A DNA stretch of 64,000 nucleotides from an uncultured Clostridia bacterium (GCA_934130285.1 CAKOXT010000003.1:1-64000), one strand, 5' to 3'. Counted from the stretch's first letter, positions 1 through 9,134 are shown. The notes: a model not told the origin generated them from the letters alone. Numbers and translations: made by a program.

Positions 1-723
1 GAAGGACATCAAAATGATGAATATACAACAGAAGCAAAAGATATTAAATATTATAAATTAATAGCAACACCAGATAACGCAACAGGAACAATGAAAGTAA
101 CAGTAACAAAAGACGAAAATGGAAAAGACATCGTAGAAGATACAATATATGTAACATACTATTATAGAAAATTAATCTTTAACCTAAACATTGATAAGAA
201 AGTATCAAGTGTAACAGTAAACGGAGAAGAAAGCATAATTAATGGAGACTTAGGAAAAGTAGAAGTACACAGAAAAGAACTTAACACAGCAAAAGTTGAA
301 GTTAAATATATAATCAAAGTTACAAATGATAGTGAATTAACAGGTAAGGCAAGTATCTTAGAAGACATACCAACAGGAATGACAATGAATGCAGAAAAGA
401 ACGCAGGCTGGGAAGTAAAAGGAGCAACAGCAACAAGAGAAACAAAAGAATTACAACCAGGAGAAAGCGAAGAATACTTAGTAGTTCTAGATTGGGAGAA
501 CGGAGAAAACAACATAGGAATGAAAGAAAATACAGCATCAATAATCTCAACAGAAAATGAAGCAGGATTTGAAGAAAAAGATACAACAGACAATGAAGAT
601 AAAGCAGACATAATAGTAGCAATAGGAACAGGTGGACATACATACGTACTAATAGCAGGAGGAATGTTACTAATATTAATATCATTAGCATGTGGAGTAT
701 ATGTAATCAAAAAGAGAAAATAA
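1..723 (+). CDS. Surface protein, C-terminal part with membrane anchor (5' end outside window)
   Basis: The reading frame is open from base 1, so this is the C-terminal part of a longer protein. About 200 extracellular residues rich in Thr, Glu and Lys look like beta-sandwich repeats of the DUF11 or Cna-B kind; the phrase ILEDIPTGMTM resembles such repeats. A single hydrophobic segment (YVLIAGGMLLILISLACGVY) is followed by the basic tail VIKKRK, the layout of a cell-wall-sorting tail. A clear LPxTG motif is absent; AIGTGG sits just before the membrane segment where LPxTG would be. The protein is probably a membrane- or wall-anchored adhesin-like protein; its ligand is unknown. A strong hairpin terminator follows. 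Confidence 0.7.
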   Translation, partial: EGHQNDEYTTEAKDIKYYKLIATPDNATGTMKVTVTKDENGKDIVEDTIYVTYYYRKLIFNLNIDKKVSSVTVNGEESIINGDLGKVEVHRKELNTAKVEVKYIIKVTNDSELTGKASILEDIPTGMTMNAEKNAGWEVKGATATRETKELQPGESEEYLVVLDWENGENNIGMKENTASIISTENEAGFEEKDTTDNEDKADIIVAIGTGGHTYVLIAGGMLLILISLACGVYVIKKRK

Positions 724-787
724 CAAAATAAACAATAAACTTAAATAAGTAAAGCATAAGTTGCAAGAAACATATGAAAAAAGCAAG

Positions 788-814
788 AGACGCCAAAAGG
801 CGTCTTTTGTTTTT
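788..814 (+). terminator. Rho-independent terminator
   Basis: A perfect 7-bp stem (AGACGCC/GGCGTCT) with an AAAA loop is followed by TTTGTTTTT. It ends the surface-protein transcript. Confidence 0.9.
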
Positions 815-981
815 GGTGCATCAAAGAAAAATACAGTTAATGATCATCTATAACATTTAGATTGTCAAAAAAGAATATTCCTGGTGACACCTATGACATT
901 TTGAATCCTATAAAAGAATGTTCCCAAAGACAAACCAATAACACCCCTTGCATAATTTATATAAAAATGCAAGAAAAACGG

Positions 982-1010
982 TTCCCAACCTATTAAAATT
1001 ATGATATAAT
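982..1010 (+). promoter_or_regulatory. Extended -10 promoter for dnaJ-like gene
   Basis: The -10 is TATAAT with an upstream TGa (extended -10). A weak -35 (TTCCCA) lies 17 bases upstream. The start codon of the DnaJ-like gene is 38 bases downstream. Confidence 0.6.
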
Positions 1011-1047
1011 TAACCACGAAATTATCCAGTGTTTTGGGGGATGTTAA

Positions 1048-1941
1048 ATGGTAATAAAAGATTATTATAAAATATTAGGATTTGAAAACAATAAAGTAAA
1101 TATAGAACAAATAAAAAATGCATATAGAGATCAAGCCAAAAAATATCATCCAGATGTAAACAAAAACAACCGTCAAGCAGAAGAAAGATTTAAAGACATA
1201 GGAGAAGCATATAATACATTATCAAATGATAAACAAAGAAGAAAATATGATAGATTATGGTATTACTATATAGGTAGAAAAAATAAACAAAATCAAAAAT
1301 ATAGAGATGCAAAAGTAAAAGATTTTATGAACCTATTTTTCGGAGACAAGAAACCAGAAGAAACAGAAGACGTAAATTATAAAAAAGAACCAGAAAGAGG
1401 AGAAGATATCAACACAGAAATAACAGCAACTGTAACGGAAGCCTTTTTTGGAGCAAGTAAAGAGATCACATTTAAAACAGTAGATGGTGGAAGCAGAAAA
1501 ATAGAAGTCAAAATACCAGCAGGCATACGAAATAATGAAAAGATAAGAGTATTAGGTCAAGGCAAAAACGGAAAAAATGGCGGAAAAAATGGCGATTTAT
1601 TTATAAAAATAAAAATAAAAAACATAGCTAATCTTAGATTAGAAGGAATAGATTTATACACAGACTTACTAATTTCTCCATGGGAATCAGCATTAAGCAC
1701 CAAAGTTTCAATTCCAGGAATAGATGAGGAAATTGAAATTGAAATACCAAAAGGAATACAAAGTGGAGAAAGAATAGAAATAGCTGGAAAAGGCTACAAA
1801 GATGGAAAAGGTGGCAGAGGAAAATTAATAGCAATTGTAAAAATCATGATACCAAAAAACGTAAATGAAGAAGAAATGAAGTTATTCATGAAGTTAAAAG
1901 AAATTAGTAAATTTAATCCAAGAAAGGCAAAAAGCCTATAA
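1048..1941 (+). CDS. DnaJ-like co-chaperone lacking the zinc-finger domain (CbpA type)
   Basis: The 297-residue protein has an N-terminal J domain (about residues 3-66) with the HPD motif at 34-36, which stimulates Hsp70 ATPase. A charged linker (about 70-125) follows, then two DnaJ C-terminal substrate-binding barrels (about 128-285; PAGIRNNEKIRVLGQG and IPKGIQSGERI are typical). The four CxxCxGxG zinc repeats of classical DnaJ are missing, so it is a type B/CbpA-like protein. GGGGGATG lies upstream of the ATG at 1048. It stands alone between its own promoter and the next promoter at 1945, with no dnaK beside it. It adjoins a T4SS coupling-protein operon, but a functional link is only a guess. 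Confidence 0.88.
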   Translation: MVIKDYYKILGFENNKVNIEQIKNAYRDQAKKYHPDVNKNNRQAEERFKDIGEAYNTLSNDKQRRKYDRLWYYYIGRKNKQNQKYRDAKVKDFMNLFFGDKKPEETEDVNYKKEPERGEDINTEITATVTEAFFGASKEITFKTVDGGSRKIEVKIPAGIRNNEKIRVLGQGKNGKNGGKNGDLFIKIKIKNIANLRLEGIDLYTDLLISPWESALSTKVSIPGIDEEIEIEIPKGIQSGERIEIAGKGYKDGKGGRGKLIAIVKIMIPKNVNEEEMKLFMKLKEISKFNPRKAKSL

Positions 1942-1944
1942 TCG

Positions 1945-1973
1945 TTGACATAACAACAAAAACGTAGTATAAT
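1945..1973 (+). promoter_or_regulatory. Consensus sigma-A promoter of the TraG operon
   Basis: TTGACA and TATAAT match the consensus exactly with a 17-base spacer. The first gene of the operon starts 62 bases after the -10. Confidence 0.9.
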
Positions 1974-2034
1974 TAAACCATGTTTGATTATACGGAAGAT
2001 AAAATGCAAATAATTTGCATAGAAGGGGTGTAAA

Positions 2035-2568
2035 ATGGAAGAAATTTTTGGAAAGCACTTTAGTATTACTGAACCAGAATCAATCAATACAGTAATATAT
2101 AAAGTAAATAAAACAGAAAAAGAATTTTTAAACAAATCACCAAAATTTACAATAGAAAGACTAAAGTATTCTGAAGAATATGTTGGAAACAACAAAAAGA
2201 AAACATTCTTTTTAATGGACCCAGCACCTGAAGGAAACGAATTAGTTATCTTTTCATTTGGAAAAGATAAAGTTGTTGTAAATAATGGTTTTTTGGAAAC
2301 AAAAACAAATATTGTTAGAGTATCTAATACACCTGTCCCAATGAGATTCGAAACTCTTTATAATGAAAAAGAAACAGAATTTAGAGAGTTTGAATATACA
2401 CCAAACTTAAAAAGGCCAATAACAATAATAGACCCAGAGACAACAGATGAAGTCAAACCAAAATTATATTTTGACGAAAAAACAAATGAAGTAAAAGGTA
2501 AATGTATATTAAAAGCAAACAAGACTTATGTAATGTTCGAGATTACAGATAAGAAAGATAGAAACTAG
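2035..2568 (+). CDS. Unknown protein, first gene of the TraG operon
   Basis: The 177-residue soluble protein has no signal peptide or membrane segment and no motif I recognise. It is acidic and rich in beta-forming stretches. The start at 2035 is preceded by GAAGGGGTG. It sits 15 bases before the next gene and in the same transcription unit as the coupling ATPase. By context it may be a T4SS accessory or substrate-handling factor, but the sequence alone does not show this. Confidence 0.7.
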   Translation: MEEIFGKHFSITEPESINTVIYKVNKTEKEFLNKSPKFTIERLKYSEEYVGNNKKKTFFLMDPAPEGNELVIFSFGKDKVVVNNGFLETKTNIVRVSNTPVPMRFETLYNEKETEFREFEYTPNLKRPITIIDPETTDEVKPKLYFDEKTNEVKGKCILKANKTYVMFEITDKKDRN

Positions 2569-2583
2569 TGAAAGGGGAAAATT

Positions 2584-3009
2584 ATGGAAGGAACAAATAC
2601 TACTAATACTCAAAATGAGAATAGTAATAATTATCTTTTAAGCCCAGAAGAAGCAAAAAAATTAATGGCTATCACAGTGGGATGTCCAGTAGTTGCAACA
2701 AGCCAAAAAGATGTAGCACCAGAAGGATTTGAAACTACATGTAAAGATATAACAAGTGCAACAATAAGGGCAGCTAGAAAAATTGAAGACAATGTAAAAC
2801 CATCAAAACAAGGAGATTCAATTGTACCAGTTACAGCAGCTGAATTTAAAGATGGTGTAAGCTTGGTAGTAAAAGATGGAAGATTAGTTCAAGCACCAGA
2901 AACAGAAAAAAATGCAACATTGCAAGCATCAGAAGATAGAAGAAAACTTCAAGAAAGTGCTGAAGATAAATATGCAAAAAATAATCCAACATCTCCAGAA
3001 GGAAGATAG
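2584..3009 (+). CDS. Unknown small protein, second gene of the TraG operon
   Basis: The 141-residue protein is hydrophilic, with a low-complexity Asn/Thr N-terminus (NTTNTQNENSNN) and a charged C-terminal helix (about residues 110-135). The middle contains one GCPVVATS segment. There is no membrane segment. GAAAGGGG precedes the ATG. It lies between the unknown gene at 2035 and the coupling ATPase, with 36 bases to the latter. Function not recognised; co-transcription with the coupling protein is the only clue. Confidence 0.65.
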   Translation: MEGTNTTNTQNENSNNYLLSPEEAKKLMAITVGCPVVATSQKDVAPEGFETTCKDITSATIRAARKIEDNVKPSKQGDSIVPVTAAEFKDGVSLVVKDGRLVQAPETEKNATLQASEDRRKLQESAEDKYAKNNPTSPEGR

Positions 3010-3045
3010 TAAAGGTCAAATAACCAAAGAAAAGGATGAAGTAAT

Positions 3046-5068
3046 ATGAAATTTGGAGAAAAAATTTCAAGAGCTATCAAAAAAATAAAAGGTAAATTAA
3101 TAGTCAGCTTTATACTATGGTTAATTTTAATCATAGTATTTGTTGCGCCTATAGGAATTGCGTTAAAAGATGCTTTTGAAGTAGAAGGTGACCAAAGATG
3201 GGAAGTACTCTTCACATCAATTGGAATTAATATTGTTAATCCATTAAAAGCAATGCTTAAATGCTTGAGTGGAGAATCAAACGGATACTTTTGGGCAACA
3301 CTTTGGAGATTCACAATAGTTTACTTATTTGCAGTAACAATAGGAATCACAAAGGCATTACCAAAACATGAATATGATGGAATTGAAAATGGTTCAAGTG
3401 ATTGGTGTACAAATGGAGAACAATACTCAATCTTAAATAATAAACAAGGAATAATTTTAGCAGAAAAAAATTACTTACCAGTAGATAAAAGAGGTAACGT
3501 AAACGTACTAGTTGTTGGACGGATCTGGTGCTGGTAAATCTGCATCATACGTTATTCCAAATGCATGCCAATTATTAGGTTCATACGTATTCACAGATCC
3601 AAAGGGAGAACTTTATGATAAAACAGCAGGATACTTAAAAGAAAAAGGATACAAAATAAAAGTATTAAACCTAGTAAGACCACAAAAAAGTGATGGATAT
3701 AACCCATTATTACATATAAAAAATGAAATAGACGTTGACGTTGTTGCCAACACAATAGTAAAAGGACAAGGTGAATCAGTAAAATCATCTGATCCATACT
3801 GGGATGATATGGCAGAAATGCTATTAAAAGCCCTAATATATTACTTAAAAGCAGTAAGACCACCAGAAGAACAAAACTTAGCCAGCTGTGCAGAGCTTGT
3901 AAGAGCTGCTAACAATAATGGTGGAGATAACTTACTAACAAACTTAATGAATCAATTACCTTTTGACCATCCAGCAAGAATGAACTACAAATCAATTGAG
4001 ATTGCACCAGAAAAAACATATGGATCAATTTTATCATCACTACAATCTAAATTAGGTAAATTTGATTCAAAAGAAATTGCAGAATTAACATCAACAAATA
4101 CAATAGATTTTGAAGAAATAGGTAAGGAGAAAACAGCAGTATACGTTATATCATCAGATACACATGCTGCATATGATTTCTTATTAACAATATTCTTCTC
4201 ACAAATGATTCAACAATTATATGACTTTGCTGATGAAAGTGGAGGAGCACTACCTGTTCCAACATATTTCATACTTGATGAGTTCGCTAATATAGGTAAA
4301 ATACCAGATTTCGATAAAAAAATATCAACATCAAGAAGTAGAAAAATTTCATTCAGCGTTATCTTACAGAACTTAGACCAGTTAGAGGCAGTATATAAAG
4401 AAGCTCATGAAACAATCATGGGTAACTGTGATACTCACTTATTCTTAGGAAGTAACTCACAGAAAACAGTTGAATATTTCTCTAAAGCATTAGGAGAAAA
4501 AACAATATTTAGAGAAAGCGAATCAGTAAATAAAGATAGAGAAGATTGGAAACAAGGTAAGAGTATTTCAGAACAAAATATGGGAAGAGCATTACTTACA
4601 CCAGACGAACTTCGTAGACTTGATGTAGATCAATGTATTATCTACGAAAAAGGATTAAAACCAATCAAAGCACAAAAATATTATTATTATAAATATCCAA
4701 CAGAAAAATTAATAAAACCATTTACAGTAGATCATAACACAAGAGAAGACGTAGATAGAGGAAAATGGAGAAAATATAATCCATACAATCCATATCAAGA
4801 GGAAGAAGAAAAGACACCTACAAAAATTGAGCAATTAGATGATCTATTTAGTGATGAATTAGATAAAGTAGAAAATAAAACAGAAGAAAAGCCAAAAGAA
4901 AATAATAATAGCAATAACAATAACATAGATCAAATTATGCCACCAGAACTTCCACTAGAACCTATTGAAGAAAAGAAAGAAGAACCAAAACAAGAAGTGG
5001 TTGATATTCAAAAAGAATTAGAGGCAAAATTTGATGAGCTATTTGGAAGCTTAAATGATGTAGATTAA
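3046..5068 (+). CDS. VirD4/TraG-type T4SS coupling ATPase, interrupted by a 1-base frameshift
   Basis: Two ORFs (3046-3537 and 3512-5068) together form one coupling protein of about 674 residues. The N-terminal part has two membrane segments (about residues 23-45 and 88-105). Frame 1 reads NVNVLVVG and then runs into a stop after CGG; the next frame continues GSGAGKSASYVIPNA. Removing the C at 3520 restores the P-loop GGSGAGKS. Downstream are the Walker B YFILDEFAN (about residue 406), the TraG-type STSRSRKISFSVILQ block, and an acidic Asn/Glu-rich tail ending in DELFGSLNDVD. Proteins of this family select substrates and feed them to a type IV secretion channel. The frameshift could be a sequencing error, a mutation or recoding; the rest of the frame is intact over 500 codons. 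Confidence 0.88.
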
Positions 5069-5083
5069 AAACAAATGTTTGAG

Positions 5084-5134
5084 AAAAATATTGACTGAAA
5101 AATATCGATTTGATATAATTTAGTCAATATTTTT
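5084..5134. repeat. 13-bp inverted repeat enclosing the yhaO promoter
   Basis: AAAAATATTGACT (5084-5096) and AGTCAATATTTTT (5122-5134) are exact inverted copies with a 25-base loop that contains the spacer and -10 of the downstream promoter. As RNA from the upstream operon it forms a stem followed by T residues, so it can end that transcript. As DNA it could be an operator. Confidence 0.7.
5091..5119 (+). promoter_or_regulatory. Sigma-A promoter for the yhaO-yhaN pair
   Basis: TTGACT and TATAAT are separated by 17 bases. The -35 lies in the left arm of the inverted repeat at 5084-5134. Confidence 0.8.
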
Positions 5135-5217
5135 TTACTTTAAAATAATAAAAATTGCATATAAAACAAGATATAAGCGAGCATCTCGCTCAAAAAGAAA
5201 ATACAAAGGAGGACCAA

Positions 5218-6291
5218 ATGAAATTTGTACATTTAGCAGACTTACATCTAGATGCAAAATTTGATAGCCTAAGTTCAATAGATGGTTTGCCACAAAAAAG
5301 AAGATTAGAACAAAGAAAAGCACTTAAAGACGTAGTAGAATATATAAAAGAAAATGATATAAAGTTATTTTTAATATCAGGGGATTTATATGAGCAAAAT
5401 TACATTAGAAAATCAAGCATAGAGTATGTAAATAAACTATTTGAAGAAATACCTGATACACAGATATTTATAGCACCAGGAAACCATGACCCATACATAA
5501 AAAATTCATTTTATTCAACATATACCTGGAGTAAAAATGTCCATATATTCAACGAAAATATCGAAAAAATCGATTTTGAAGATGCACATATATATGGATT
5601 TGGATTCACAGATTTCTACTGTAAACAATCAGAAATTGAAGAAATCCAAGTTGAAGAACCAGATGATATCAATATATTAATAACACACGGATCATTAGAT
5701 GGAGGATCAGACGATTTAAGAGAATATAATCCATTAAGACAATCAAAATTAAAACAATTAGACTTCGATTATATTGCATTAGGACATATTCATAAACCAT
5801 ACTATAATGAAGAAAAAAATCAAAAAATATTTTATCCAGGATCAACAATAAGCCTTGGATTTGATGAACTAGGAGAACACGGCGTTCTAGTAGGTGATAT
5901 AGAAAAAGACGAATTAAAAGTTAAATTTATGACAATAGACCCTAGACAATATGAAGAAAAAGAAATAGATATTACAGAAATGACATCAAACGAAGAAGTT
6001 CTAGAAAAACTACAAAACTTAGTCTTAAACAATGAAAACTTATATAAGATAATTCTAGTTGGAAAAAGATACTTTACATTAAATATAGATGAAATTAAAA
6101 AATTAAATTCAAGAGAAAACATTGTAAAAATAAAAGATAAAACTAAAGTAGGAATAGACATTGAAAGAATAGCAGAAGAAAATAATGTTAGAGGTATTTT
6201 CGTAAGAAATATGCTAGAAAGAAAAGAAAGAGAAAATTTAGATGAAGATTTCATTGAAAAAGCAATAGAAATCGGATTAGAGGTATTATAA
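5218..6291 (+). CDS. yhaO: YhaO/SbcD-like metallophosphoesterase (DNA repair exonuclease subunit)
   Basis: The start at 5218 follows AAGGAGG with a good spacing, giving 357 residues; an upstream in-frame ATG at 5155 lacks a ribosome site. All calcineurin-like phosphoesterase motifs are present: D8xH10 in ADLHLD, GD55-56 in SGDLY, GNHD at 88-91, THGS, and GHIH. These coordinate two metal ions in Mre11/SbcD-type nucleases. The C-terminal third is a capping or partner-binding region. The stop overlaps the start of the next gene (TAATG), which fits a nuclease that works in a complex with the YhaN-like ATPase. Confidence 0.87.
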   Translation: MKFVHLADLHLDAKFDSLSSIDGLPQKRRLEQRKALKDVVEYIKENDIKLFLISGDLYEQNYIRKSSIEYVNKLFEEIPDTQIFIAPGNHDPYIKNSFYSTYTWSKNVHIFNENIEKIDFEDAHIYGFGFTDFYCKQSEIEEIQVEEPDDINILITHGSLDGGSDDLREYNPLRQSKLKQLDFDYIALGHIHKPYYNEEKNQKIFYPGSTISLGFDELGEHGVLVGDIEKDELKVKFMTIDPRQYEEKEIDITEMTSNEEVLEKLQNLVLNNENLYKIILVGKRYFTLNIDEIKKLNSRENIVKIKDKTKVGIDIERIAEENNVRGIFVRNMLERKERENLDEDFIEKAIEIGLEVL

Positions 6292-8171
6292 TGAAAATAG
6301 AAAATCTAAAGATAAATGGATTTGGTAAATTAGAAGATAAAGAAATTGAATTTTCAAATGGAATAAATATAATTCAAGGAAATAACGAATCCGGAAAATC
6401 AACATTATTAAAATTTATAACATCAATGTTTTATGGAACATCAAAAAATAAAAATGGAAAAATTATACCTGATTTTGAAAGATATAAACCATGGAGTAAA
6501 GAAGATTATTCAGGGAAAATGACTTACGTTTTAGACAATAATGAAGAATATGAATTATATAGAGAGTTTAAAAAGAAAAGCCCAATCATATACGATAAAC
6601 AGAAAAATGATATTACAAAGCAATACCAAATTGACAAAAACAAAGAAAATATGTTTTTTGTTGAACAAACCGGAGTGACAGAAGAAAACTTTTTTGCTAG
6701 TTGCGTTGCAGAACAAGAAAATGTAAAATTGTCAACAAGTATGAAAAATTCTATAGTTCAAAAACTTAGCAACATAGTAACAAGTGGAAGTGAAAACAGC
6801 TCATATAAGAAGGCTATTGACAAAATAAATAAAAAACAACTAGAAGAAATAGGAAGCCAAAGAAGTAGTGGAAGACCTTTAAATTTAGTTGAAAATGAAA
6901 TTGAGAAAAAAGAAGAAGAAAAGAAAGAAATAGAAAAATATCAAGATAAGAAATATCAAGTAGAATCAAAAAAAGAAGATCTAAAAGTAGACTTAGAAGA
7001 AAATAAAATAGTACTTGATTTATTAAGGCAACAAAAACGTAACCTAGAGAAAATACAATTAGAACAAGAAAAAATAAAGATATTTAAACAAACAGCAGAA
7101 AGAACTAAAAATGAAAAAGAAGAGATAGAACAAAAAATAAAAAATATCAATACAGAAAGACAAGATAGCTACAAAACAAAGAAATTAGGATATTATTTAA
7201 GTGTTTTAGCAATAATTGCAATAACAGCAATATCAGTCATCACAAAGATTTATCCTTTAATAATTGCTAATGTTATTCCCATCATTTATTGCATAGTCAA
7301 ATTAATTTCACACAACAAGAAAAAGCAAAAAATAAAAAGAAATAGTAAAAAATTATACCAAGAAAAAGCCCTATTAGAAGAACAATTAAACAAAATTGAA
7401 AAAGAATATAAAATTAAACAAGATGAAATACAAGAAAAACAAGATAAAGTAAATGCAATTCAAAGACAAGAAGAAGCAGAAATCACGAAAAACTTTTTAG
7501 GAAAAGTTGATGAAGAAACAATTCAGGACATATTATCCACAAAATATGAAAACATTGTGGAATTTATAGATGAAAAAGAAAGAGAACAGACAGATTTTAA
7601 AATAACAGAAAAAACAATAGAAGTAGACAATGAAAATGTAATAAAAAAACTAGAAGATTTAGTAGTGCTAGACGAAGAGCTAGAGAACTTATATGAGAAA
7701 AAAGATGAGTTATTGCAATTAAGCAATGCATATGAAATGGTAAAAGAAGAAATAGAAAAAGCATACCAAGAAATGAAAGAAAATATAACACCAGATTTCA
7801 TAGAAGAATTAAAAAATATATTAGCAACAGTAACAGACGAGAAATATACAAATATATACTTAGACAATGACAACAATTTATTGATTGAAGTAGAAAATGG
7901 ACAATATATGCCGGTAGAAATGCTAAGTACAGGAACGATTGATTTAATATATTTAGCCTTAAGAATAAGTGCTGCAAAAGAGATATCAAGCGAAACAATG
8001 CCAATAATAATGGATGAAAGCTTTGCATATTATGATAATAATAGAATGAAAGAAATATTAAAATATTTAGCTAATTTGGATAATAGACAAATTCTAATAT
8101 TTACATGTTCAAAAAGAGAAGAAGATATATTAAAAAGTGAAAATATAGAATTTAATAAAGTAAATTTATAA
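6291..8171 (+). CDS. yhaN: YhaN/SbcC-like SMC-type ATPase
   Basis: This 626-residue protein has the Walker A GNNESGKST near residue 32 and, at the C-terminus, an ABC-type signature region (LSTGTIDLIYLALR) and Walker B (PIIMDESFAYYD). Between them lie long charged coiled coils interrupted by a hydrophobic hairpin (about residues 298-340). That is the YhaN layout, shorter than SbcC or Rad50. It is translationally coupled to the nuclease at 5218. The pair probably processes DNA ends near the membrane; the substrate is not shown by the sequence. Confidence 0.85.
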   Translation: MKIENLKINGFGKLEDKEIEFSNGINIIQGNNESGKSTLLKFITSMFYGTSKNKNGKIIPDFERYKPWSKEDYSGKMTYVLDNNEEYELYREFKKKSPIIYDKQKNDITKQYQIDKNKENMFFVEQTGVTEENFFASCVAEQENVKLSTSMKNSIVQKLSNIVTSGSENSSYKKAIDKINKKQLEEIGSQRSSGRPLNLVENEIEKKEEEKKEIEKYQDKKYQVESKKEDLKVDLEENKIVLDLLRQQKRNLEKIQLEQEKIKIFKQTAERTKNEKEEIEQKIKNINTERQDSYKTKKLGYYLSVLAIIAITAISVITKIYPLIIANVIPIIYCIVKLISHNKKKQKIKRNSKKLYQEKALLEEQLNKIEKEYKIKQDEIQEKQDKVNAIQRQEEAEITKNFLGKVDEETIQDILSTKYENIVEFIDEKEREQTDFKITEKTIEVDNENVIKKLEDLVVLDEELENLYEKKDELLQLSNAYEMVKEEIEKAYQEMKENITPDFIEELKNILATVTDEKYTNIYLDNDNNLLIEVENGQYMPVEMLSTGTIDLIYLALRISAAKEISSETMPIIMDESFAYYDNNRMKEILKYLANLDNRQILIFTCSKREEDILKSENIEFNKVNL

Positions 8172-8300
8172 TTGAAAGATAATGTAACCTTATTAAAGCT
8201 ATCACAACAAAAGCAATAACAACTAAAATAACCTGTAAAAAGTTTTATGGGAAAAAGAGATGTAAGTTAAAACTATTCTACCACCCAAAGAATGGACATA

Positions 8301-8336
8301 AAAAAATGTGAAGAATTTATTTCTTCACATTTTTTA
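8301..8336. terminator. Strong hairpin terminator, usable from both sides
   Basis: The arms AAAAAATGTGAAGAA and TTCTTCACATTTTT pair almost perfectly across a 5-base loop, with A and T runs outside. Confidence 0.8.
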
Positions 8337-8392
8337 CTGTCTTTTGCCTAGTGTCTACTCTGTTTAGCAGTTCTACTTTTATATAAAAGGTT

Positions 8393-8479
8393 TTATTTTT
8401 CATAAGATTCTAATTTTTCCTCTAATTCATTAATTTGTTTATACAAATTAGATGTTTCTTCTGCACCATTCAAAATCAT
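8393..8479 (-). other. Short coiled-coil ORF, probably a gene remnant
   Basis: On the minus strand a 28-residue ORF starts MILNGAEETSNLYKQINELE and ends in LESYEK. The frame is open about 10 codons further upstream. It has heptad-like spacing typical of a coiled coil but no ribosome site. It may be the tail of a degraded gene or an unrecognised small protein; low confidence. Confidence 0.25.
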
Positions 8480-8707
8480 ATCTAAATTACTTTTAGCCGT
8501 GTTTTTCAAAAGAAAATACTAACTAATACAAATTTGACTTACAGCTAATTTATAATTTTTTAATAAAAATATATAAAATAATAATTGATATCAAATAAAA
8601 AAGGTGCTATAATAGCTACAGCCATTGATATAGGTAGTCAAAAAGAATAGAAAACTAACAAGATGATCAAAAAAATTAAAAAAAACTTAAAAAAATAAAA
8701 AAAAGTG

Positions 8708-8736
8708 TTGACAACCGAAAAAAAGTGGTGTATTAT
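8708..8736 (+). promoter_or_regulatory. Promoter of the tRNA-Lys/Glu/Thr cluster
   Basis: TTGACA and TATTAT are 17 bases apart, and the first tRNA starts 34 bases downstream. Confidence 0.85.
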
Positions 8737-8769
8737 ATAAAAGCAATCGCGTGAAGCGAAATGCAAAAT

Positions 8770-8845
8770 GGGCTATTAGCTCAGGTGGTAGAGCACTTGA
8801 CTTTTAATCAAGTTGTCCCGCGTTCGAGTCGCGGATAGCTCACCA
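8770..8845 (+). tRNA. tRNA-Lys (TTT)
   Basis: A full cloverleaf is visible: acceptor GGGCTAT/ATAGCTC, anticodon loop CTTTTAA with anticodon TTT, T loop GTTCGAGTC and an encoded CCA end. It is the first of three tRNAs in one transcript. Confidence 0.97.
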
Positions 8846-8872
8846 ATCTCAGATTAACGTCTGAGATTTTCT

Positions 8873-8947
8873 GGCCCCTTGGTCAAGCGGTTAAGACATC
8901 GCCCTTTCACGGCGGAGACATGGGTTCGATTCCCGTAGGGGTCACCA
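8873..8947 (+). tRNA. tRNA-Glu (TTC)
   Basis: The acceptor arms GGCCCCT/AGGGGTC, anticodon loop CTTTCAC (TTC) and encoded CCA identify tRNA-Glu. A 9-bp hairpin (8845-8868) lies in the spacer after tRNA-Lys and may guide processing. Confidence 0.97.
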
Positions 8948-8957
8948 ATTTCATATT

Positions 8958-9033
<76 letters not shown>

Positions 9034-9037
9034 TTTT

Positions 9038-9081
9038 AAGTCAACAGTTTTGAGAAAACTCTTAATTGCTGGCTTTTTTTT
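9038..9081 (+). terminator. Terminator of the tRNA cluster
   Basis: A long imperfect stem (left arm AAGTCAACAG, right arm TTGCTGGCTT) is followed by a run of T residues. Confidence 0.75.
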
Positions 9082-9134
9082 AATATAAAAATATAGGAAC
9101 TAAATATAGATATAAAAAGAAAGAAGGAACTAAA

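Larger units (their letters stand above)
724..1047. other. Intergenic region between surface protein and dnaJ-like gene
   Basis: This gap holds the terminator at 788-814 and the dnaJ-like promoter at 982-1010. I see no further ORF, repeat or RNA gene in it. Confidence 0.6.
8172..8769. other. Intergenic region between yhaN and the tRNA cluster
   Basis: This 598-base gap holds the terminator at 8301-8336, a short minus-strand ORF remnant (8393-8479), a very A/T-rich stretch and the tRNA promoter at 8708. No conventional gene is visible. Confidence 0.6.

Noticed and set aside
8340..8700. Riboswitch or small RNA in the AT-rich gap before the tRNAs
   Set aside because: No conserved stem set or known aptamer core could be seen; only a coiled-coil ORF remnant is present.
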